64,000 bases of DNA from Streptomyces niger (GTDB taxonomy: Bacteria; Actinomycetota; Actinomycetes; Streptomycetales; Streptomycetaceae), in NCBI RefSeq assembly GCF_000718305.1, contig NZ_JOFQ01000020.1, forward strand, positions 1-64,000. The letters run 5' to 3'. This document shows positions 58,957 through 64,000 of this stretch, piece after piece (position 1 is the first letter of the stretch; each line of letters begins with the position of its first letter). Under the pieces are notes generated by a model. It did not search any database. It saw only the letters and a program-made list of their open reading frames with translations, and had not been told where the DNA came from. Position numbers and translations under genes: made by a program.

Positions 58957-59598
58957 ATGGAACTCGAACTGACCAAGAAGACCCACGCCTGTGTCCGGCT
59001 GGCCAAGGACGGGCGGACGCTGGTCATCGATCCCGGTGGTTTCAGCGAGGCGGACGCGGCCGTCGGCGCGGACGCGATCCTGATCACGCACGAGCACCCG
59101 GACCACTTCGCGGAGGACCGGCTCCGGGCCGCCATGGACGCCAACCCGGCCGCCGAGATCTGGACCCTGGCCTCCGTCGCCGAGCAGATCTCGGCCGCGT
59201 TCCCCGGCCGGGTGCACACCGTCGGCGAGGGCGACGCCTTCACCGCCGCCGGCTTCGAGGTGGAGGTGCACGGACAGCTGCACGCCGTGATCCACCCGGA
59301 CATCCCGCGGATCACCAACGTCGGCTACTTCGTGGACGGCACCGTCTTCCACCCCGGCGACGCGCTCACCGTCCCCGGCCGCCCGGTCGACACCCTGCTG
59401 CTGCCCGTGCACGCCCCCTGGAACAAGGTCTCCGAGGTCATCGACTACGTGCGCGAGGTCCGGCCGCGGCGCGCCATCGACGTCCACGACAGCCTGCTCC
59501 AGGAGCACGCCCGGCCGATCTACGACCGGATGATCGGCCAGCTCGGCGGCGCCGACCACGACCGCCTCACCCCAGGTCAGACCCAGTCGCTGGGCTGA
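58957..59598 (+). CDS. UlaG-like MBL-fold hydrolase
   Basis: A 213-residue metallo-beta-lactamase-fold protein: ACVRLAKDGRTLVIDPGGFSEAD, ADAILITHEHPDHFAED, GTVFHPGDALTVPGRPVDTLLLPVHAPWNK and AIDVHDSLLQEHA, the L-ascorbate-6-phosphate-lactonase (UlaG) group pattern. Substrate unknown. CAGGAT 6 nt before the ATG suggests a leaderless mRNA. It is 39 bp upstream of xth. Confidence 0.9.
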   Translation: MELELTKKTHACVRLAKDGRTLVIDPGGFSEADAAVGADAILITHEHPDHFAEDRLRAAMDANPAAEIWTLASVAEQISAAFPGRVHTVGEGDAFTAAGFEVEVHGQLHAVIHPDIPRITNVGYFVDGTVFHPGDALTVPGRPVDTLLLPVHAPWNKVSEVIDYVREVRPRRAIDVHDSLLQEHARPIYDRMIGQLGGADHDRLTPGQTQSLG

Positions 59599-59637
59599 GG
59601 ACGGCGACTGTCGGAGGCGGACGGTAGGTTGGCACTC

Positions 59638-60417
59638 ATGCGCATCGCGACCTGGAACGTCAATTCGATCACCGCCCGCCTTCCCCGGCTGCTGGCCTGG
59701 CTGGAGAACACCGGCACGGACGTGCTGTGCGTGCAGGAGACCAAGTGCTCCAAGGAGCAGTTCCCCTTCGACGAGCTGCGCGAGCTGGGGTACGAGGCCG
59801 CGGTGAACGCCACGGGCCGGTGGAACGGCGTGGCCATCCTCTCCAAGGCGGGCCTGGAAGACGTGGTCGAGGGCCTGCCCGGCGACCCCACGTACGACGG
59901 CGTGGCCGAGCCCCGCGCCGTCTCGGCCACCTGCGGCCCGGTCCGCGTCTGGTCGGTGTACGTCCCCAACGGCCGTGAGGTCGAGCACCCGCACTACGCC
60001 TACAAGCTCCAGTGGTTCGAGGCGCTCAAGGCGGCCGTCGCGGGCGATGCGGCGGGCAGCCGCCCGTTCGCGGTCATGGGTGACTACAACGTCGCGCCGA
60101 CCGACGACGACGTCTACGACCTCGCCGCCTTCGAGGGCGCCACGCACGTCACCCCGGCCGAGCGCGCCGCCCTCGCCGACCTGCGCGGCGCCGGCCTGAC
60201 CGACGTCGTACCGCGCCCCCTGAAGTACGACCACCCCTTCACGTACTGGGACTACCGCCAGCTCTGCTTCCCGAAGAACCGCGGCATGCGCATCGACCTG
60301 GTCTACGGCAACGAGCCGTTCGCCAAGGCCGTCTCGGACTCCTACGTCGACCGCGAGGAGCGCAAGGGCAAGGGCGCCTCGGACCACGCGCCGGTGGTCG
60401 TGGACCTGGACGTGTGA
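59638..60417 (+). CDS. xth: exodeoxyribonuclease III / AP endonuclease
   Basis: A 259-residue EEP-fold nuclease: RIATWNVNSITARLPRLLAWL, VLCVQETKCSKEQFPF (metal Glu), VYVPNGREVEH, VMGDYNVAPTDDDVYD (Asp/Asn), FTYWDYRQ, MRIDLVYGN and ASDHAPVVVDL (catalytic His). It repairs abasic sites. TAGGTT 7 nt upstream of the ATG implies a leaderless start. Confidence 0.96.
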   Translation: MRIATWNVNSITARLPRLLAWLENTGTDVLCVQETKCSKEQFPFDELRELGYEAAVNATGRWNGVAILSKAGLEDVVEGLPGDPTYDGVAEPRAVSATCGPVRVWSVYVPNGREVEHPHYAYKLQWFEALKAAVAGDAAGSRPFAVMGDYNVAPTDDDVYDLAAFEGATHVTPAERAALADLRGAGLTDVVPRPLKYDHPFTYWDYRQLCFPKNRGMRIDLVYGNEPFAKAVSDSYVDREERKGKGASDHAPVVVDLDV

Positions 60418-60447
60418 GCTACCGGTCGGTCCGGCCGTGTGAGCGCC

Positions 60448-60478
60448 GGGCGGGGCGGCCCGCATCGCCGCCCCGCCC
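60448..60478. terminator. hairpin between convergent xth and SGNH hydrolase
   Basis: GGGCGGGGCGG and CCGCCCCGCCC form a perfect 11-bp stem with a 9-nt loop. No T run. Confidence 0.7.
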
Positions 60479-60484
60479 GTCGCC

Positions 60485-62275
60485 TCACGGCACGAGCTTG
60501 CGCAGCTCCACCGACTCCGCGAGCGCCTTCAACCCCTCGTCACCGGGGTGCAGGTGGTCGCCGCTGTCGTAGACCGGCAGCATCCGCTGCGGCCGCTGCG
60601 GATCGCGGATCACCGCGTCGAAGTCCAGCACGGCGTCCACGGCGCCGCCGCTGTCCCGGATGAAGGCGTTGACCGCCTGCCGCCGCTGGTCGACCTCCGG
60701 GGAGCAGTCGGGGTAGCCCTCGCACGGCGCGACCGTCGCGGCCACCACCCGCAGCCCCCGCTCGTGCGCCCGCCGGGCGATGTTCCGCAGGCCCTCGATC
60801 ACCTCGGCCGCCGAGGTGCCGGACCGCACGTCGTTGATGCCCTCGAAGACCACGACCGTACGGGCCGAGGTCTGCGCCAGCACGTCCCGCTCCAACCGGT
60901 GCTGGGCGCTGACCCCGCCGGTGTCGGTGCTGATCCCGTCGCCCTTGTAGCGGTCGGTGACGATACGGTTCGCCGAGATGCCGTGGTTGATCACGCCGTA
61001 CTTGGGCAGCGCGGTCTGGTTCTGGAAGCGCCGCGCCAGGGTGTCCGGCCAGCGCCGGTTGGCGCCCTGCGTCGACTTCACCCCGTCGGTGATCGAGTCG
61101 CCCAGCGCCACGATCGAACCCGGCCCGCCGGTCACGTCGACGCCCGAGAGGAACGGCCAGGTGGTGAGGGTGCCGGTGTAGGCAGCCGCGCCCGCGTCGC
61201 GGGTACGGTCGCCGCTGCCGGTCGCGCTCACGTACGACCGCTGGATGGCCTCCTTGTGCACCGGGGCCGCGCCGACCGGGCCCGCGAGGTGGAAGCTCAC
61301 CAGGAGGTTGGTGTCGGCGGGCACGGTGAAGCGGACCGGGTCACTGAAAGCCTGTGCCCCGGCGGGGACACGGGTCGCGCGCTTGCCGCCGAAGGTGAGC
61401 GGCACCGGCTTGCCGACCGCCTGCGCGCCGTCGCGCTGCACGGCGACGCTCGCCGCGCCGATGTCGACGGGCGTGGCCGCGAAGGTGTTCTCCAGTCGGA
61501 TGCGGGCCTGCCGGCCGCCGGCGCCCGCGTGCACCACCAGCCGCAGCGTCTGGTCCCGCCACGGCCCGACCGTGGTGTAACCGGCGCTGCTGGCCGCCCA
61601 ACTCCCGGTCCAGCCGGGGGTGTCGCGGCGCAGCGCCGCCGAGAAGACGTGCAGGTCACGGTCGGGCCCGGGGTCTTTCGGCAGGACGACCGAGCGCACC
61701 TGCCGGCCGGGGCGCACCGGCACGGTGACCGCGTACAGCCGGACCGCCTCCGTGCGCTGTCCGGCCGCGGAGTTGGTGTGCGGCAGCGCCACCGCCTTGG
61801 TGCTGAGCGGTCCGCTCCGCCAGTCCGGCGCGGTCAGTTCGTACGCGCTGCGCGAGCCGTCCCGGTACTGCACCGTGCCGGTGCCGGTGACGTCCCCGCC
61901 GGTCGCGGCGACCAGGAAGGTCAGCGCCGTGCCGGGGCCGGAGAGCTGGACCGCCTGACCGTCGGCGCGTACGTTGTCGGGCCTGCCGGGGGCGGTGTGT
62001 GGCCAGGTCAGCCGGGTCGCGTCGAGCTCCAGTGACCGGCCGGGCGTCCAGCCGGCCGCGGCCAGGTCCTGGGCCGAGAGGGAGTTGCCGGCGCCGTCGA
62101 AGTCGGCGCCGCCGGCTCTGGTGTCGTCGCTGACCGCGGTGTTGTCGAAGAGTCTCGCCAACGGCTGCGGAGCCGTGGCGGCTTGTGGGCCGGCGGCGGT
62201 CGCCGGGACGGCGGTCCCCGCGACCGTGAGGGCGAGAGCGAGCGGAACGGTGGTGCCCCATTGTCGTACGCGCAT
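60485..62275 (-). CDS. secreted SGNH/GDSL hydrolase with N-terminal beta domain
   Basis: A 596-residue precursor with a Sec signal (PLALALTVAGTAVPATAA). Residues ~40-210 (LFDNTAVSDDTRAGGADFDGAG and on) resemble NPCBM-like beta-sandwich carbohydrate-associated modules. A second beta region (~220-370) precedes the SGNH domain: IVALGDSITDGVKS (Ser block I), HGISANRIV, VFEGINDVRSG (block III) and DSGDHLHPGDEG (Asp/His). Probably an extracellular esterase acting on polysaccharide or lipid. ATG 62275 has AAGGAG about 7 nt upstream. Confidence 0.88.
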   Translation of the reverse strand: MRVRQWGTTVPLALALTVAGTAVPATAAGPQAATAPQPLARLFDNTAVSDDTRAGGADFDGAGNSLSAQDLAAAGWTPGRSLELDATRLTWPHTAPGRPDNVRADGQAVQLSGPGTALTFLVAATGGDVTGTGTVQYRDGSRSAYELTAPDWRSGPLSTKAVALPHTNSAAGQRTEAVRLYAVTVPVRPGRQVRSVVLPKDPGPDRDLHVFSAALRRDTPGWTGSWAASSAGYTTVGPWRDQTLRLVVHAGAGGRQARIRLENTFAATPVDIGAASVAVQRDGAQAVGKPVPLTFGGKRATRVPAGAQAFSDPVRFTVPADTNLLVSFHLAGPVGAAPVHKEAIQRSYVSATGSGDRTRDAGAAAYTGTLTTWPFLSGVDVTGGPGSIVALGDSITDGVKSTQGANRRWPDTLARRFQNQTALPKYGVINHGISANRIVTDRYKGDGISTDTGGVSAQHRLERDVLAQTSARTVVVFEGINDVRSGTSAAEVIEGLRNIARRAHERGLRVVAATVAPCEGYPDCSPEVDQRRQAVNAFIRDSGGAVDAVLDFDAVIRDPQRPQRMLPVYDSGDHLHPGDEGLKALAESVELRKLVP

Positions 62276-62457
62276 CAATCGTCTCCTTGGGTGGCGGGTG
62301 AGCCAGGTGAAGAGCGTGATCCGGTCGAGCCGACACGAGCGCCATGAACGTAGAGAGACGGGCGGGGGGCGTCAAGGAAGCGCGGAGTGACGACCGGATG
62401 ATGCGGTCGCCGCGCGCCTGTGGCCGCTGCCCGGGTGGGAGTGGGACGCTGCACCAC

Positions 62458-62880
62458 ATGAACATGTCTTTCCTGGACAAGTGGCGCAAGCACCCCGTGG
62501 CCCCCGGCGAGGTGAACGCCGACCCCGAGGCCACCGCCGAACTGCTGTCGGAGTGCGAGCTGCTGCGTGCCCAGGCCGAGTCGGAAGGCGTGGAACTGGA
62601 CGACTCCCCGGGGTCGTTGGCCGACCTGGACCAGTTGCGTCCGGTCTGGCGCGAGGACCCGGAGGTGGAGCCCTGGCTCGGCAACGACGCCGGGCTCTAC
62701 CTCGGCACCGTGCTCGTGCGCACGGTGCACGGCGCCGCCTGGAAGATGTGGCCCGACGGGCAGCCCGTGGTGCGGATGCCGTCCGGGCGCGAGGTGGACG
62801 TGGTGGCCGCGGGCCTGGAATGGGCGGCCAGCGGCGCCCCCGAACTCTCCCGGCTCTACACCGAGGTCGCCGGCAGCTGA
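62458..62880 (+). CDS. conserved protein of unknown function (DUF6278-like)
   Basis: A 140-residue soluble protein: SFLDKWRKHPVAPGEV, TAELLSECELLRAQAESEGVELDDSPGSLADLDQL, WLGNDAGLYLGTVLVRTVHGAAWKMWPDGQPVVRM, GREVDVVAAGLEWAASGAPELS. It matches a family of Streptomyces proteins I recall as DUF6278, distantly like small SUKH/Imm-type proteins, but no toxin partner is present. ATG 62458 chosen; ATG 62464 possible. Confidence 0.75.
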   Translation: MNMSFLDKWRKHPVAPGEVNADPEATAELLSECELLRAQAESEGVELDDSPGSLADLDQLRPVWREDPEVEPWLGNDAGLYLGTVLVRTVHGAAWKMWPDGQPVVRMPSGREVDVVAAGLEWAASGAPELSRLYTEVAGS

Positions 62881-62982
62881 GCGGCACCGACCCGCGGCCG
62901 GTGCCCTCCGGCGGGCCCGCGGTCACCGTGACGGGCCGTCAGCACCCCGGTGGACAGCACCCCGCTACCGGACAGCGCCCCG

Positions 62983-63738
62983 CTAGACGAACGCGATGTC
63001 GTACGCCAGCCGCCAGCGGTCGGCCCGTACGACGATGTCCGAGGTCTCCACGGGGCGCCCGTCCGCGTCGAAGTGGGTGCGCTCGACCACCGTGACGCAG
63101 CTGCCCGGCGGGCAGCCCAGCGACTCCGCCTCGGGGCTGGAGGCGGGCCGGGAGCCGACCCGCTCCTCGGCGCGCACCACCCGGATGCCGATGGCCGCCA
63201 TCCGCCCGCGCACGCCGCGGCGCGCGTAGGGCCCGCACTCGGGGAACACCACGTCCGTGCCGTCGGTGATGGCCAGCGGCTCCCAGCTGGTCGCGAGCTG
63301 CACCGGCTGGCGGTCGGCGAGGTACTCGTACTGCGAGCAGACGACCGTGTCGGCCGGCGCGATCCGCAGCCGCCGGGCCACCGGCTCCGTGGCAGGCACC
63401 GTCGTGGAGGTCGCCTCCCACGTCAACGGCGCGCCGTCCGGACACTTCGCAAGGGTGATGCTGGCGGCGAAGGGGGAGTCGACGGCGCCGGTGGAGCGCA
63501 GCAGGGTGCCCAGCGGTGCCCGGTCCGCGACGAACACCCCGCGCCCGAACTGCCCTTCCGCGTACCCCGCCGCCTTCAGCAGCCGCACTGCCCGGTCCAC
63601 GGTCTGGTCGCTGGCCTCGTACGCGCGCTTCAGCTCGGCGCGGGAGGGGATCCGCGCGCCGACCGCGAGGACGCCCTCGTCGATCTGGTACCGCAGATCG
63701 TCGGCGATGCGCTGGAAGACAGGCCGGTGCTCACCCAT
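62983..63738 (-). CDS. GntR/HutC-family regulator
   Basis: A 251-residue regulator: VFQRIADDLRYQIDEGVLAVGARIPSRAELKRAYEASDQTVDRAVRLLKAAGYAEGQFGRGVFV (wHTH) and a UTRA domain (VVCSQYEYLADRQPVQLATSWEPL, CVTVVERTHFDADGRPVETSDIVVRADRW). A TAGCCT -10 lies 7 nt before the ATG. A CTAGGTAC/GTACCTAG inverted repeat overlaps that -10, suggesting autorepression. It is divergent from an amino-acid ABC ATPase, a possible second target. Confidence 0.9.
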   Translation of the reverse strand: MGEHRPVFQRIADDLRYQIDEGVLAVGARIPSRAELKRAYEASDQTVDRAVRLLKAAGYAEGQFGRGVFVADRAPLGTLLRSTGAVDSPFAASITLAKCPDGAPLTWEATSTTVPATEPVARRLRIAPADTVVCSQYEYLADRQPVQLATSWEPLAITDGTDVVFPECGPYARRGVRGRMAAIGIRVVRAEERVGSRPASSPEAESLGCPPGSCVTVVERTHFDADGRPVETSDIVVRADRWRLAYDIAFV

Positions 63739-63745
63739 GCCCGAC

Positions 63746-63779
63746 AGGCTAGGTACGCAGGCGCGTTCTGTGTACCTAG
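63746..63779. promoter_or_regulatory. GntR promoter and inverted-repeat operator
   Basis: CTAGGTAC (63749-63756) and GTACCTAG (63772-63779) are exact inverted arms with a 15-bp spacer. The minus-strand -10 TAGCCT is at 63751-63746. Confidence 0.65.
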
Positions 63780-63917
63780 GGACTGCGGGGAAATGCCGGT
63801 TCTCCGGTGGGGTGCCGCCGGGGCCGTTCCGGGCGTGTCCTCGATCGCCCGCCAGGCGTTATTTGGGGTAGTTTGCGAATTTGCCGCTGGTACGGACGAG
63901 AGTGAGCAGGGCTGCAT

Positions 63918-64000
63918 ATGGCCGGTGACGCGCTGATCGAGATGCGCAGGGTCAACAAGTACTACGGGAAACTCCACGTCCTCCAGGACATCGACCTCAC
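63918..64000 (+). CDS. amino-acid ABC transporter ATP-binding protein, N-terminal fragment
   Basis: The first 27 complete codons read AGDALIEMRRVNKYYGKLHV then LQDIDL, the start of GluA/GlnQ-type polar amino-acid ABC ATPases (V-x-K-x-Y-G-x-L-x-V-L). The gene continues past the right edge. Divergent from the GntR gene across a 179-bp gap. Confidence 0.8.
   Translation, partial: MAGDALIEMRRVNKYYGKLHVLQDIDL

Overview
The window is high-GC actinomycete DNA and reads as Streptomyces chromosome. Evidence: strong third-position GC in every gene, many GTG starts, leaderless start codons just downstream of TANNNT -10 boxes, a short chaplin, GH46 chitosanase, RNase Sa-like enzyme, a DUF6126/XRE-cupin pair, an [Fe-S] NsrR with flavohemoglobin, and very rare TTA codons. 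I saw no rRNA, tRNA, CRISPR array, transposase or prophage genes.

1-20 kb is a purine/allantoin catabolic island. It starts with the glyoxylate branch (tartronate-semialdehyde reductase, cut by the window edge, and hydroxypyruvate isomerase). Next come an OHCU decarboxylase-HIU hydrolase-uricase operon, three paralogous NCS2 nucleobase permeases, and an 8-oxoguanine deaminase-type amidohydrolase. A chitosanase, malate synthase, a MobA-like nucleotidyltransferase, an IclR regulator (AllR), a racemase-fold protein, an NCS1 allantoin permease and allantoinase follow. Purines become urate, then allantoin, then glyoxylate, which malate synthase or the tartronate-semialdehyde route consumes. A composite inverted-repeat operator recurs in front of allB and aceB, with parts of it in front of the uraD operon and hyi, suggesting one regulon.

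20-36 kb is mixed: a MarR/cupin divergon with a very long palindrome; a TenA-like protein; a degenerate REC-GGDEF-GT2 glycosyltransferase followed by an acyltransferase (exopolysaccharide); DUF6126 plus XRE-cupin regulator; a secreted guanyl-specific RNase; a KDPG/KHG aldolase; an IclR regulator divergent from a hydratase-aldolase-acetaldehyde dehydrogenase operon; a RelE/Phd toxin-antitoxin pair; a macrolide glycosyltransferase with a possible 10-codon leader peptide, divergent from a P450; and a secreted PheC-like binding protein.

36.4-44.0 kb is a compact four-gene minus-strand operon: a Trypco1-type small protein, a trypsin-like protease fused to a VMAP-like region, a MoxR AAA+ ATPase, and a 1,275-residue protein joining a vWA-like domain to a P-loop NTPase. 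This matches the architecture of the NTP-dependent vWA-MoxR-VMAP conflict systems predicted by comparative genomics, and is the most intriguing system here.

44-64 kb holds a GntR-regulated sugar ABC importer with two tandem binding proteins, redox and hydrolase genes, a chaplin, the NsrR/Hmp nitric-oxide module, a ROK kinase co-translated with a collagen-like membrane protein, a PcaD-PcaC fusion with a Cys nucleophile, a UlaG-like hydrolase, exonuclease III, a large SGNH hydrolase, DUF6278, a GntR regulator and the start of an amino-acid ABC ATPase.
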